Part shown: positions 1 through 9,306 of the stretch, piece after piece
Position numbering within the stretch: the first letter of the stretch is position 1
How the letters are laid out: each line of letters opens with the position of its first letter
NCBI GenBank assembly: GCA_000342265.1
Contig: CP004348.1
Coordinates: forward strand, 1,922,001 to 1,986,000
Length of the DNA: 64,000 bases
Direction of reading: 5' to 3'
Source: a beta proteobacterium CB
Lineage (GTDB): Bacteria > Pseudomonadota > Gammaproteobacteria > Burkholderiales > Burkholderiaceae
Program-made: the position numbers and the translations under genes
The notes under the pieces: generated by a model
What the model saw: the letters and a program-made list of their open reading frames with translations, nothing else
Databases searched by the model: none
Told to the model about the DNA's origin: nothing

Positions 1-818
1 AGCTGTCCTGCATTGACAATACCCATATCCATACCCGCCTGAATAGCGTGATACAGGAACACGGTATGAATAGCCTCTCGCACACGATCGTTACCGCGGA
101 ATGAGAAGCTGACATTAGAAACACCACCACTCACCTTTGCGCCCGGCAGATTTTCTTTAATCCAACGAGTAGCGTTAATGAAATCTACTGCATAGTTGTC
201 ATGCTCTTCAATACCAGTCGCAATGGCAAAAATATTGGGATCAAAAATAATATCTTCTGCTGGAAAGCCAATCTCGTTAACGAGAATTTGATAGCAACGC
301 TGGCAAATTTCTGTCTTGCGCTTGAAAGTATCTGCTTGGCCCACTTCATCAAATGCCATCACTACAGATGCCGCACCGTAACGCCGAATCAGACGCGCTT
401 GTTTTCTGAAAGGCTCTTCACCTTCTTTGAGAGAGATTGAATTAACAATCGGTTTTCCTTGAATACATTTCAAACCAGCCTCAATCACACTCCATTTAGA
501 GGAGTCGATCATGATTGGTACACGAGCAATGTCTGGCTCTGAAGCAATTAAATTCAAGAAGCGTGTCATCGCCGCTTCCGAATCCAACATCGCCTCATCC
601 ATATTGATGTCAATGACTTGAGCACCATTCTCAACTTGCTGTCTTGCAACTACTAAAGCTTCATCAAATTGATTATTCAAAATCATGCGCGCAAATGCTT
701 TTGAGCCCGTGACGTTTGTACGCTCACCAATATTGACAAAGCCTACATCAGCCGTGACATTGAAAGGCTCTAAGCCTGAAAGCTTCATGGGTGGCATTAG
801 CTTGATAGTCTTGCTCAT
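1..818 (-). CDS. metH: Methionine synthase, pterin-binding to C-terminal part (split MetH, partial)
   Basis: This is the second polypeptide of a split cobalamin-dependent methionine synthase. It runs off the window start, so about 272 N-terminal residues are visible. The visible part is the methyltetrahydrofolate (pterin) binding domain, with a start near [19 protein letters not shown] and segments such as [11 protein letters not shown] and [12 protein letters not shown] that are typical of this barrel. The cobalamin and reactivation domains should lie beyond base 1. Its ATG overlaps the stop of the upstream homocysteine-binding half as ATGA, so the two are probably translationally coupled and act together to methylate homocysteine. 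In E. coli the same domains form one chain of about 1,227 residues. The identification is firm; what lies outside the window is inferred. Confidence 0.93.
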   Translation of the reverse strand, partial: MSKTIKLMPPMKLSGLEPFNVTADVGFVNIGERTNVTGSKAFARMILNNQFDEALVVARQQVENGAQVIDINMDEAMLDSEAAMTRFLNLIASEPDIARVPIMIDSSKWSVIEAGLKCIQGKPIVNSISLKEGEEPFRKQARLIRRYGAASVVMAFDEVGQADTFKRKTEICQRCYQILVNEIGFPAEDIIFDPNIFAIATGIEEHDNYAVDFINATRWIKENLPGAKVSGGVSNVSFSFRGNDRVREAIHTVFLYHAIQAGMDMGIVNAGQ

Positions 819-1879
819 GCGGTTGCCTCCACGCTCTCGCGATAGAAGGCGCGCGGCTTACGCTTGGCAACTGCATTCGCGATCGCACGAATATGATCTG
901 GCGTCGTTCCACAGCAACCACCTACGAGATTAACTAAGCCATCTTTTGCAAAGCCATCAACCAAGCTAGAAGTAATGTCTGGGGTTTCATCAAAGCCAGT
1001 GTCACTCATTGGATTAGGTAAGCCCGCATTGGGATAGCAGGATACGGCGGCATCACAAATGCGAGCAAGCTCAGCAATATAAGGACGCATCAGCGCTGCA
1101 CCTAAGGCGCAGTTCAAGCCAAAGGTCAGCGGCTTGATGTGGCGCAAGCTATTCCAAAACGCCTCAACGGTTTGCCCCGACAAGATGCGACCAGAAGCGT
1201 CAGTCACCGTTCCTGAAATCATTACCGGCAAACGCTCACCAGTTTCTTCAAAGAATTCATCCAAGGCAAACAATGCAGCTTTGGCATTGAGTGTGTCGAA
1301 AATTGTTTCGACTAAAAATAAATCAACACCACCTTCAAAGAGGCCTTCAATCTGTTCGCGATAGGAAGCTCGTAATGCATCAAACGTTACATTACGCGCA
1401 CCCGGGTCATTTACATCCGGAGAAATACTCGCCGTCTTTGGAGTGGGTCCAATTGCGCCAGCTGCAAAACGTGGCTTATCTGGCGTAGAGTATTTTTCAC
1501 ATGCAGCGCGAGCCAATTGAGCAGAGACAACGTTCATCTCCCGAGCCAAGCCAGCCATTTTGTAATCCTCTTGGGCTACAGAAGTAGCGCCAAAAGTATT
1601 GGTTTCAATAATGTCTGCACCCGCATCTAAATACTGCTCATGAATCTTGCTGATGATTTGGGGTTGCGTGAGAACTAAGAGTTCATTATTGCCCTTGATA
1701 TCGCCTGGATGATTTTCAAAGCGAGTGCTTGCGGGCAATCCGCGGTAATCCGCCTCATTCAGCTTGTATTGCTGAATCATGGTGCCCATAGCGCCATCCA
1801 AAATCAGAATGCGCTGCTTCAGTAGCTCAGGAAGTGCCTGACCACGGGTGTAGGGCTGGGATAAACCATTAGATTGCAT
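815..1879 (-). CDS. metH: Methionine synthase, homocysteine-binding half (split MetH)
   Basis: A 354-residue homocysteine S-methyltransferase barrel, matching the first ~350 residues of full-length MetH. It binds homocysteine through zinc. The likely zinc cysteines are visible at C257 (FGLNCALGA) and C322-C323 ([11 protein letters not shown]). The N-terminal motif [12 protein letters not shown] is typical. The stop overlaps the ATG of the downstream pterin-binding half, so the enzyme is made as two coupled chains. I see no strong Shine-Dalgarno before the ATG and no SAH-riboswitch-like sequence in the 78 bases between it and the divergent phaM gene. The split itself is known in related Burkholderiales. 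Confidence 0.95.
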   Translation of the reverse strand: MQSNGLSQPYTRGQALPELLKQRILILDGAMGTMIQQYKLNEADYRGLPASTRFENHPGDIKGNNELLVLTQPQIISKIHEQYLDAGADIIETNTFGATSVAQEDYKMAGLAREMNVVSAQLARAACEKYSTPDKPRFAAGAIGPTPKTASISPDVNDPGARNVTFDALRASYREQIEGLFEGGVDLFLVETIFDTLNAKAALFALDEFFEETGERLPVMISGTVTDASGRILSGQTVEAFWNSLRHIKPLTFGLNCALGAALMRPYIAELARICDAAVSCYPNAGLPNPMSDTGFDETPDITSSLVDGFAKDGLVNLVGGCCGTTPDHIRAIANAVAKRKPRAFYRESVEATA

Positions 1880-1957
1880 TGCTTAACCGGGATTAATCTC
1901 TAGAATCTCTTATTGTATTGGCAATAAGCCACTTTTATCTGACCCGGAGCCCGCCCT

Positions 1958-2407
1958 ATGTTTGGAACTATCCCTGAATTTAATCAAAGCCTTGAAATGA
2001 TGAAAACTATGTGGGGCCAGGGGGCAGCTGGGCAGATGCCAGGTCAATTCCCCTTCACCACAGACGCCTCCAAGGCTGCCGGGGGCTTCGGCTCAGCATT
2101 TCCAGGCTTGGATACCGATGAGCTAGAAAAGCGTATCAAGGACCTCAAAAGCGTTGAAAACTGGCTGAACCTCAATCTCAACATCTTAAAGTCCACCATT
2201 CAGGGTCTAGAAGTGCAACATGCCACCATGATGGCACTTAAGTCTTTTGGCGATGCTGTCTCAGCTACTGCGGCCGCTGCTACCGGGGGAGCCTCCGAAG
2301 ACTCCGGAACAAAAGCCGCTAAACCACGCAAAACCGCAACACGCCGTCGTCGCAAAGCTGGCGACTCAACTTTCCTCGACGAAGTAGGTAATTCAGGTGA
2401 GCAATAG
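1958..2407 (+). CDS. phaM: PhaM-type polyhydroxyalkanoate granule regulatory protein
   Basis: A 149-residue protein with the layout of PhaM: an N-terminal region starting MFGTIPEFNQSLEMMKTMWG, a predicted helical core (residues about 60-105, rich in Leu, Asn and Lys) and a very basic Ala/Lys/Arg tail (KAAKPRKTATRRRRKAG) resembling DNA-binding histone-like tails. In Cupriavidus necator, PhaM activates PHA synthase and links granules to the nucleoid. It stands alone here, divergent from metH. Its last 89 bases overlap the 3' end of the opposing metallo-hydrolase gene. A phasin gene near the other end of the window supports PHA storage. The PhaM call rests on overall resemblance. Confidence 0.8.
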   Translation: MFGTIPEFNQSLEMMKTMWGQGAAGQMPGQFPFTTDASKAAGGFGSAFPGLDTDELEKRIKDLKSVENWLNLNLNILKSTIQGLEVQHATMMALKSFGDAVSATAAAATGGASEDSGTKAAKPRKTATRRRRKAGDSTFLDEVGNSGEQ

Positions 2408-3404
2408 CCTCACCCATAGCAAATGTCATTTGGTGAATATCTAATTCACGCTTAAATAAAACCGGCACTATCTCTCGAGCAGTTGCCGGTTTTTTACATG
2501 CCCCAAGCGTTTCTGCCAAGCGCTCATCGTGATGCGCTTTCAGCTGATCAATCCGTGGCTTCATTCCTGTAAATGGCTTGCCATGCGATGGCAGCACGAG
2601 AGTCTCGTCGGGTAGCGGTAGATATCGATCTAAAGAGCTCAGATATAAACCAAGAGGATCTGCATCAGGATCCGCATCGTAGACACTGACATTGGTGGAG
2701 ATGCGTGGCAACAACATATCCCCAGAAATCAACACGCCTAAATCTTTACAAAATAGTGAAGCATGCTCAGGCGCATGTCCAAATCCCATAATTACTTGCC
2801 ACTCATGTCCACCAATCAAAACCATTTCGCCATCGATGATGCGACGATATTGCCGCGGTACACCCGGAACCATGTTGCTGTAGTAATTGGAGCGCGCCCG
2901 AATTTTTTCCAAATCTTCAGGTGCAATGAGTCCATGCTTCTGAAAATGGTCTGCAGAACCACCGCCTCCAGCTCGCGCACCAACCGCAGCACCACCCTCT
3001 TTATGGCTTAGCCATTGCGCAGTTAAATAATCCGTCATAGAAATCCAGAGCGGTGCATTCCATTTTTCGCAAAGCCATTGCGAGAGTCCCACGTGGTCTG
3101 GATGCATATGAGTCACAATCACCCTCAGCACCGGCAAGCCCTCTAGCTGAGTAGCAAAGATCTGATCCCATGCTGCTTTTGTCTCTTCATTGGCAATGCC
3201 GCAATCAATGATTGTCCAGCCCTGAACACCTTCAAATTCATCACGCAGCAGCCATAGGTTGATGTGGTCTAAAGCAAATGGTAGACGCATCCGCAACCAA
3301 CGAACACCAGACGCGACCTCCATCGAACCCCCCACTTCCGGCAAAGCATCGGCTAAGGGATAATGAATAGGACTAAGATCGCTGGATTGGTTTTTGGTAT
3401 TCAT
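2319..3404 (-). CDS. Metallo-beta-lactamase-fold hydrolase
   Basis: A 361-residue MBL-fold protein. The dinuclear metal motif HxHxDH is visible as THMHPDHVG (H99, H101, D103, H104), and further metal ligands are likely in GFGHAPEH and in LPSHGKPF. The C-terminal ~80 residues resemble the winged-helix-like extension seen in LACTB2-type MBL proteins. The substrate cannot be told from sequence; hydroxyacyl-glutathione, acyl-CoA or RNA substrates are all possible for this group. The 3' end overlaps the opposing phaM by 89 bases, so the two genes are convergent and share coding DNA. Its ATG is only 22 bases from the proposed start of the divergent DUF1289 gene. Confidence 0.85.
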   Translation of the reverse strand: MNTKNQSSDLSPIHYPLADALPEVGGSMEVASGVRWLRMRLPFALDHINLWLLRDEFEGVQGWTIIDCGIANEETKAAWDQIFATQLEGLPVLRVIVTHMHPDHVGLSQWLCEKWNAPLWISMTDYLTAQWLSHKEGGAAVGARAGGGGSADHFQKHGLIAPEDLEKIRARSNYYSNMVPGVPRQYRRIIDGEMVLIGGHEWQVIMGFGHAPEHASLFCKDLGVLISGDMLLPRISTNVSVYDADPDADPLGLYLSSLDRYLPLPDETLVLPSHGKPFTGMKPRIDQLKAHHDERLAETLGACKKPATAREIVPVLFKRELDIHQMTFAMGEAIAHLNYLLRRGKLSRQLCDDGVLRFCVV

Positions 3405-3426
3405 CTATTTCTATTCTAGGTTTGCT

Positions 3427-3603
3427 TTGACAACAGTTCCATCGCCTTGCATCAACTGGTGCGACATCAACCCAGAAACTGGTTTTTGCCGTGGCTGCTA
3501 TCGCACTCTAACGGAGATTGCAGGCTGGTCTGAACTTTCTAACGCTGACAAGCTTGAGGTCTGGAAAAATCTGGAAACGCGCAAACCGCAAGCACCACAG
3601 TAA
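3427..3603 (+). CDS. DUF1289 small cysteine-rich protein
   Basis: A protein of about 58 residues with the DUF1289 pattern: PSPCINWCDINPETGFCRGC followed by RTLTEIAGWSELS. The four cysteines (C-x3-C-x7-C-x2-C) suggest metal or Fe-S binding; the family's function is unknown. There is no ATG. I prefer the TTG at 3427, because a CTAGG sequence lies six bases upstream and the domain begins right after it. An earlier in-frame TTG at 3394 would add 11 residues and overlap the divergent hydrolase start. It lies convergent to the quinone-oxidoreductase-like gene. Confidence 0.75.
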   Translation: MTTVPSPCINWCDINPETGFCRGCYRTLTEIAGWSELSNADKLEVWKNLETRKPQAPQ

Positions 3604-3624
3604 GCCTTGCCAATTAACAATTGC

Positions 3625-4608
3625 TTATTTATTGACATCCACAATTAAACGACCACGCACATTGCCAGCCATAAGTTCTGCAGCATACTTTAATGAATCT
3701 TCTAGGCTAATTTCGTGAGAGATCTCTTCTAAGGTTTTAAGGTCGACCAGCTTGCTCAATTGCTCATAGGCGGCAATGCGTTTGGCTTTTGGAACTGTCA
3801 CGCTATTGATGCCATACAAAGTCACACCACGCAAAATGAATGGCGCAACAGTCGATGGAAAATCCATTCCCTGAGCTAATCCGCAAGCAGCAACCGCACC
3901 GTCGCTTTTGGTTTGCGCACAGGCGTTAGCCAAAGTATGACTGCCAACACTATCCACCACTGCCGCCCAGCGCTCTTTAGCTAAGGGCTTGCCAGGAGCC
4001 GACAATGCAGCACGATCAATCACTTCGCTAGCACCCAATTTTTTCAAATACTCAGCCTCAGACATGCGTCCTGTACTGGCCACAACGGTAAAACCCAATT
4101 TGCTTAATAAAGTAATAGCGAAACTACCCACTCCACCAGCAGCACCAGTCACCAATACCTCGCCATCGCTTGGTTTCAAGCCATGCTTTTGTAAAGCCAT
4201 CACACACAGCATTGCGGTATAGCCAGCGGTACCAATAGCTAGGGCTTGCTTAGCAGTAAAACCTTTTGGGAGCGGAATAAGCCACTCTGACTTGACGCGT
4301 GCTTGCTGCGCTAACCCACCCCAATGCCCTTCTCCAACACCCCAACCATTTAGGAGCACCATATCCCCAGCCTTAAATTCTGGACTAGTACTCTCCAGAA
4401 CCTCACCTGCAAAATCAATGCCCGGAACCATAGGAAAGCTACGTACCACTGGACCTTTGCCAGTAATTGCCAAACCGTCTTTGTAATTTAGTGTGGAATA
4501 AAGCACCTTCACCCTGACATCACCCTCAGGTAAGCTTGCCTCATCAACCCGAGTAAGCTCAGCCCGATAAGCTTGTTCATCCTTATTTACCAAAATAGCG
4601 TTAAACAT
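3625..4608 (-). CDS. acuI: MDR-family oxidoreductase, acrylyl-CoA reductase / YhdH type
   Basis: A 327-residue zinc-free medium-chain dehydrogenase of the YhdH/AcuI group. It shows the N-terminal GroES-like fold (STLNYKDGLAITGKGPVVRSFP, PGIDFAGEV) and the nucleotide-binding motif VTGAAGGVGSFA. Family members reduce acryloyl-CoA with NADPH, an activity used to detoxify acrylate or assimilate DMSP-derived carbon. I chose the ATG at 4608 because AAGGAAGAG lies just upstream; the longer frame from 4641 would add 11 residues without support. It is convergent with the DUF1289 gene and divergent from a small lipoprotein gene. The enzyme class is sure; the exact substrate is inferred. Confidence 0.82.
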   Translation of the reverse strand: MFNAILVNKDEQAYRAELTRVDEASLPEGDVRVKVLYSTLNYKDGLAITGKGPVVRSFPMVPGIDFAGEVLESTSPEFKAGDMVLLNGWGVGEGHWGGLAQQARVKSEWLIPLPKGFTAKQALAIGTAGYTAMLCVMALQKHGLKPSDGEVLVTGAAGGVGSFAITLLSKLGFTVVASTGRMSEAEYLKKLGASEVIDRAALSAPGKPLAKERWAAVVDSVGSHTLANACAQTKSDGAVAACGLAQGMDFPSTVAPFILRGVTLYGINSVTVPKAKRIAAYEQLSKLVDLKTLEEISHEISLEDSLKYAAELMAGNVRGRLIVDVNK

Positions 4609-4695
4609 GTCTCTTCCTTTTAAAAGCACCGCATTCTCCACAGCAAATACATAATAGGTTTATCCTAGCGAGCATTGCTGATTATGGAGGTTTCC

Positions 4696-4998
4696 ATGAA
4701 AAAAATTCTACTATTAACTACGGTTTCTGGGCTAGCACTAGTTGGGTGCTCCTCAAGCCAAATTAATATGTCTATGGGCAATATGCGCTTAATTAACTCT
4801 AGCGCAGCTCCCCAAGATGTCATGAATTTTGCCAATACAGCCTGTAAGAATGATTTCTACCAAGGTGCAAGCTTTCTTTCTAAGGCAGGCAAGGAATATC
4901 GCTTTAAATGCGTTAAGGCTGAAGAAAATGAAATCCTGATCCCGATTCCTGGCACAACCATTCCCTCTGATGCGCCGACTGCAGCTGCAACAAAGTAA
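4696..4998 (+). CDS. Small predicted lipoprotein
   Basis: A 100-residue protein starting MKKILLLTTVSGLALVGCSSS, a classical lipoprotein signal with lipobox LVGC. A GGAGG sequence five bases before the ATG at 4696 decides the start over an upstream ATG. The mature part contains two cysteines (TACKNDF and RFKCVKAE) that could form a disulfide, and ends in a Pro/Ala/Thr-rich tail. I do not recognise the family. Export to the periplasm as a lipoprotein is predicted from the signal; function is unknown. Confidence 0.8.
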   Translation: MKKILLLTTVSGLALVGCSSSQINMSMGNMRLINSSAAPQDVMNFANTACKNDFYQGASFLSKAGKEYRFKCVKAEENEILIPIPGTTIPSDAPTAAATK

Positions 4999-5023
4999 GT
5001 CAATCCTCAATAGATAAAGCAAG

Positions 5024-5512
5024 ATGACCCCATTTACTTCCCAAGAGCTGCGCAAAGGCTTCTCCTCTTTTGCGACAGGGGTCACGGTGATTACTTGCCT
5101 AGATCCTGACCAGAACGCGCACGGCATCACCATCAGCTCGTTTAATACGGTTTCATTAGAGCCGCCGCTCATTTTGTGGAGCCTCAAAAAGCATTCACGT
5201 TTAATGCCCCACTTTGAAGTCGGCCACAAGCAACTCATCCATGTGCTGGAGCGCTCACAAGAAGCAATGGCAATGCACTTTGCTACCGTGAAGGAAAATC
5301 AATTTGTGGGCATCCCCCATAAACTTGCAGCAAGTGGACTAACCCAGATTGAGGGATGCTGCGCCTACTTTGAGTGTGAAACTGTTTCTGTACATACTGG
5401 TGGCGATCACAACATCATCGTTGCTAAGGTTCTTAATCTTAAGCACACTCCAGAAAGTCACCCGCTCATATTTGCACACAGCAAATTTATGGGCTTAGAT
5501 TCATCACTTTAA
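5024..5512 (+). CDS. Flavin reductase-like domain protein (FMN-binding)
   Basis: A 162-residue single-domain protein of the flavin_reduct (HpaC/RutF-like) family. The N-terminal pattern LRKGFSSFATGVTVITCLD and the following HGITISSFNTVSLEPPLILWSL are characteristic of the FMN-binding split barrel. Such proteins use NAD(P)H to reduce free flavin, usually for a partner monooxygenase, but no monooxygenase is adjacent here. The gene lies 25 bases after the small lipoprotein and 22 bases before a glutathione transferase-like gene, so it may be co-transcribed with both. The physiological partner is unknown. Confidence 0.85.
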   Translation: MTPFTSQELRKGFSSFATGVTVITCLDPDQNAHGITISSFNTVSLEPPLILWSLKKHSRLMPHFEVGHKQLIHVLERSQEAMAMHFATVKENQFVGIPHKLAASGLTQIEGCCAYFECETVSVHTGGDHNIIVAKVLNLKHTPESHPLIFAHSKFMGLDSSL

Positions 5513-5534
5513 AAATACCAGAATAGGAATTCTC

Positions 5535-6197
5535 ATGATTCGCTTATGGGGAAGAAAAAGTTCCATCAATGTACAAAAGGTGTTGTGGTGCCTTGCAGAG
5601 CTGGGATTAAAAGAAGGTAAAGATTTTGAACGCATTGATGCCGGCCTGCATTTTGGGAAAAATCGTACCCCTGAATTTCTAGCGCTTAATCCCAATGGCT
5701 TGGTCCCCACCCTACAAGACGGTGATCTTGTGCTTTGGGAATCAAATACTATTTTGCGATATCTTATTCGTCAGTACGATCAGTCGAAGCGCTTTCCCGC
5801 AGATATTTCAAGTCAGTACCAATCTGAGAAGTGGATGGATTGGCAGCTAGGCACTATGTGGCCGAGTTTGCGCGTTGCTTTTCTAGGACTCACTCGGACA
5901 CCTGAAAGCGAAAGAAACTACGAAGTCATTCGCAAGGCCTATCAAGATACCAATGCTTTGCTCGCTCTACTTGATCAACAGCTATCTACTCAGCACTATT
6001 GCTCGGGAGACTCTTTCAATATTGGGGATATTCCACTGGCTCTCTGTGTCAGCAGGTGGATTCTGTTAAATCAAACTTTTCCAGAAAAAACTGGGCCACG
6101 CCTTTCTTTACAAAGTATCGAAGCATGGATGCGTCGCATAGAATCAGAAACGCAGTACAAGGTAGTTGCAGAAACAACACTCAATATTGTGAAGTAA
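5535..6197 (+). CDS. Glutathione S-transferase family protein
   Basis: A 220-residue two-domain GST. The N-terminal thioredoxin-like domain is clear: IRLWGRKSSINVQKVLWCLAE, then the cis-Pro region NPNGLVPTL and the ES pair in LWESNTILRYL that binds the glutathione gamma-glutamyl part. The C-terminal helical domain includes YCSGDSFNIGDIPLA. Early S10-S11 may be the thiol-stabilising residues, as in beta/theta-type bacterial GSTs. AGGA seven bases upstream supports the ATG. It ends just before a strong bidirectional terminator. The substrate is not predictable. Confidence 0.88.
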   Translation: MIRLWGRKSSINVQKVLWCLAELGLKEGKDFERIDAGLHFGKNRTPEFLALNPNGLVPTLQDGDLVLWESNTILRYLIRQYDQSKRFPADISSQYQSEKWMDWQLGTMWPSLRVAFLGLTRTPESERNYEVIRKAYQDTNALLALLDQQLSTQHYCSGDSFNIGDIPLALCVSRWILLNQTFPEKTGPRLSLQSIEAWMRRIESETQYKVVAETTLNIVK

Positions 6198-6213
6198 ATC
6201 AGATGCTCTAATA

Positions 6214-6243
6214 GAAAAGGGTGAACTGTGTTCACCCTTTTTC
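6214..6243. terminator. Bidirectional rho-independent terminator
   Basis: The inverted repeat GGGTGAAC / GTTCACCC has a 3-base loop. AAAA precedes it and a run of five T follows, so it can end the GST transcript on the plus strand and the RND operon on the minus strand. Confidence 0.85.
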
Positions 6244-6263
6244 TTTACCGCCACAGGAAAAAA

Positions 6264-9200
6264 TTACTGTTGCTTAAATTTCTTCTGATGGTGATCTGCA
6301 CCAATAAATAAGTACATGGCTGGCACTACAAAGAGCGTAAACAGAGTGCCGATCGACAAACCAGTAAAGATCACGATACCCATCGATTGACGGCCAGCAG
6401 CACCGGCTCCAGAGGCGATCACTAAAGGCACCACACCCAATACCATCGCTGCAGTGGTCATCAAGATCGGACGCAAGCGCACGCTACTAGCCTCTACGAT
6501 AGCGTCCAACTTGCTGCGGCCAGCTTCTTGTAGCTCATTAGCAAATTCCACAATCAAGATCCCGTGCTTACTGATCAAACCCATCAGAGTAACTAGTCCA
6601 ACCTGGGTATACACATTCAAGGTGGTGAATCCCAAATTAATAAAGATCAATGCGCCAAACAAGGCGAGCGGTACTGAGACCAAAATCACGATTGGATCAC
6701 GGAAGCTTTCAAACTGTGCGGCTAAGACCAAGAACACGATCAAGATTGCAAAGAACATGGTCACCAAGAAACCGCCTGACTCCGCCATGAACTGGCGGGA
6801 TGGACCAGCGTAATCCATGGTGTAGCCATTGGGCGCGACTTCTTTCAAAGTTTGACGCATGAACTCAAGTAGATCCGCCTGAGAAATAAAGGGCGTACTC
6901 ACACCAGAAATAGTTGCAGAGTTGAGCTGCTGAAAGTGATTAATGGATTGCGGCACTACTTTTTGCTTGATCGTTGCAATCGTACGCGCCTGAATCATCT
7001 GTCCGCTTGGAGTACGTATGTAGTAATCCAAGATCTGATCTGGATTTAAGCGATCTACCTGCTTCACTTGCGGGATCACCCGATAAGAGCGACCAGCGAC
7101 AGAGAAATAGTTGACATAACCACCACCCAAGGCAGCTGAGAGTGCGCTACCCACTTGCTGCTGCGTCATACCCAGCGCGGCTACTTTTTCACGATCAATT
7201 TCTAAAACGTCTTGCGGCTTGTCAATCTTCAAATCTGAATCCACGAAGAAGAAGTTACCGCTACGACGGGCTTTATCTAAAACCGCTTGAGATACTTCAT
7301 TGAGTTGCTCATAAGACTCAGTGGTGTTAATAACCACCTGAACAGGCAAGCCCTGCGCACCTGGCAAAGCTGGGAACTGGAAGGCCGCTACGCGAGCACC
7401 TGCAATCGTATTCCACTTATTCTGCATATCTTCTTGAAATTTCGTGGCATTACGACTGCGTTGATCCCAATCCTTAAGTAAGACACCACCAAAGCTACTG
7501 GTCGGGCTAGTGATTTGGAACATCTGCTCATACTCAGGCTCTGCTGCTGAAATTTGATAAATCTGATCAGCGTAAGTCTGCATCTGATTAACTGTACTGT
7601 TGGGTGGGCCTGAAGCCTGCATCAACACAATACCCTGGTCTTCTGTTGGCGCTAATTCAGCACGGGCAGTGGCATAAAGGTAAGCAACTCCACCCAACAA
7701 AATCACACCCATCACGATGATGACCTGCCAAGTGCTCAAGAGTTCACGCAAAGTGGCTTGATAGCTATGGTGAACTTTTTCAAAAATGCGATCGATCTTT
7801 TGCACGAAGGCGGAGGCTTCTTGCTCTTCAGTGAAGATACGCGAGCACATCATCGGAGAAAGCGTTAACGCAATCAACCCCGATACCGCTACTGCGCTGG
7901 CCAAGGTAAAGGCAAACTCAGTAAAGAGCGCACCTGTTAAACCGCCCTGGAAGCCAATTGGAATATAGACCGCAATCAACACAATCGTCATTGCCAAAAT
8001 TGGACCTCCCAATTCACGCGCAGCAATTAAGGAAGCTTCTAATGGCGACTTGCCTTCCTTCATATGGCGGTCAACGTTCTCGACCACAATGATGGCGTCA
8101 TCCACCACCAAACCAATTGCAAGCACTAGGGCTAATAGTGTCAGCAAATTAATGGAGTAACCCAAGACCTGCATCAAGAAGAATGTACCAATTAAAGAAA
8201 GTGGCATCGCAATCACAGGTACGGCAACTGCACGCGCACTTCCTAAGAAGAGATAAATCACCACCGTCACAATCAATAGCGCTTCTAGTAAGGTGGCCAC
8301 TACTTCATCAATCGAAGTGGTAATGAACTTAGTAGAGTCATACACCACTTTGCCCGACATGCCGGTTGGCAACTGCTTCTGAATATCTGGCACCGCCGCA
8401 CGAACACGCTCAGCAACATCGAGTAAGTTCGCCTGGGGTGCTACCTTAATCGCAATAAATACTGAGCGCTTGCCACTAAATGCGACATTCGTGTTGTAGT
8501 CCTCGGAGCCCATGCTTACAGTCGCCACTTGATCGAGATAGACAATATTGATGCCATCTTTTTTGACAACCAATTTGCGGAACTCGTCGAGCGTATGTAG
8601 ATCGGTGCCAGCCACCAAGTCCACGGCAACCATGTCGCCTTTAGTGCTACCTACCGCTGATAAGTAGTTATTTGCTGCCATGGCGCTATAGACGTCATCC
8701 GCACCCACACCGAGACCAGCCATCTTCTCGCGATCGAGCCAAGCGCGCAGAGCAAACTTTCTGCCACCAGTAATTTCTGCGTTCTGCACACCATCTACAG
8801 AATCTAATTTTGGCTTTACTACCCGCAACAAGTAGTCAGTAATTGCATTGTTGGGAATGTCATCGCTATAAAAGCCCATGTACATAGCGGCAGTGGACTG
8901 ACCAATCTGTACAGTCAATACGGGTTGCTGGGCTTGGGGTGGCAGCTGATTCTTAACCGAACTAATCTGTGTCTGGATCTGGGTTAATGCAGCATTCGAG
9001 TCGTAATTGAGCTTAAGAGTGGCAGTAATCGTCGAGAGTCCACTCACACTCATGGATGACAAATAGTCGATACCTTGAGACTGAGCAATCGCTGTCTCCA
9101 ATGGCTGCGTAATAAATCCTGCAATCGTTTCTGGGTCAGCACCATAGTAGGCCGTTGTAATCGTAACGATGGCATTTTGAGTTTGCGGATACTGATTGAC

Positions 9201-9299
9201 TGGCAAAGATCCAACAGCCTTCAAACCAAACACCAATACGAGCGCACTCACAACCAGTGAGAGCACTGGCCTACGAATAAATATGTCAGTCCAATTCAT
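6264..9299 (-). CDS. RND multidrug efflux permease (HAE1 family, AcrB/MexB type)
   Basis: A 1,011-residue inner-membrane proton antiporter. It begins with MNWTDIFIRRPVLSLVVSA, the usual first transmembrane helix. The intramembrane proton-relay aspartates are present at D400-D401 (GLVVDDAIIVVEN), so it is a drug-type HAE pump rather than a heavy-metal type. The two large periplasmic loops and twelve helices fit the family's length. It is the last gene of an operon after the outer membrane factor and the membrane fusion protein, starting seven bases after the latter. Likely role: tripartite export of lipophilic toxicants. Substrates are not predictable. Confidence 0.95.
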   Translation of the reverse strand: MNWTDIFIRRPVLSLVVSALVLVFGLKAVGSLPVNQYPQTQNAIVTITTAYYGADPETIAGFITQPLETAIAQSQGIDYLSSMSVSGLSTITATLKLNYDSNAALTQIQTQISSVKNQLPPQAQQPVLTVQIGQSTAAMYMGFYSDDIPNNAITDYLLRVVKPKLDSVDGVQNAEITGGRKFALRAWLDREKMAGLGVGADDVYSAMAANNYLSAVGSTKGDMVAVDLVAGTDLHTLDEFRKLVVKKDGINIVYLDQVATVSMGSEDYNTNVAFSGKRSVFIAIKVAPQANLLDVAERVRAAVPDIQKQLPTGMSGKVVYDSTKFITTSIDEVVATLLEALLIVTVVIYLFLGSARAVAVPVIAMPLSLIGTFFLMQVLGYSINLLTLLALVLAIGLVVDDAIIVVENVDRHMKEGKSPLEASLIAARELGGPILAMTIVLIAVYIPIGFQGGLTGALFTEFAFTLASAVAVSGLIALTLSPMMCSRIFTEEQEASAFVQKIDRIFEKVHHSYQATLRELLSTWQVIIVMGVILLGGVAYLYATARAELAPTEDQGIVLMQASGPPNSTVNQMQTYADQIYQISAAEPEYEQMFQITSPTSSFGGVLLKDWDQRSRNATKFQEDMQNKWNTIAGARVAAFQFPALPGAQGLPVQVVINTTESYEQLNEVSQAVLDKARRSGNFFFVDSDLKIDKPQDVLEIDREKVAALGMTQQQVGSALSAALGGGYVNYFSVAGRSYRVIPQVKQVDRLNPDQILDYYIRTPSGQMIQARTIATIKQKVVPQSINHFQQLNSATISGVSTPFISQADLLEFMRQTLKEVAPNGYTMDYAGPSRQFMAESGGFLVTMFFAILIVFLVLAAQFESFRDPIVILVSVPLALFGALIFINLGFTTLNVYTQVGLVTLMGLISKHGILIVEFANELQEAGRSKLDAIVEASSVRLRPILMTTAAMVLGVVPLVIASGAGAAGRQSMGIVIFTGLSIGTLFTLFVVPAMYLFIGADHHQKKFKQQ

Positions 9300-9306
9300 C
9301 TAGGAC

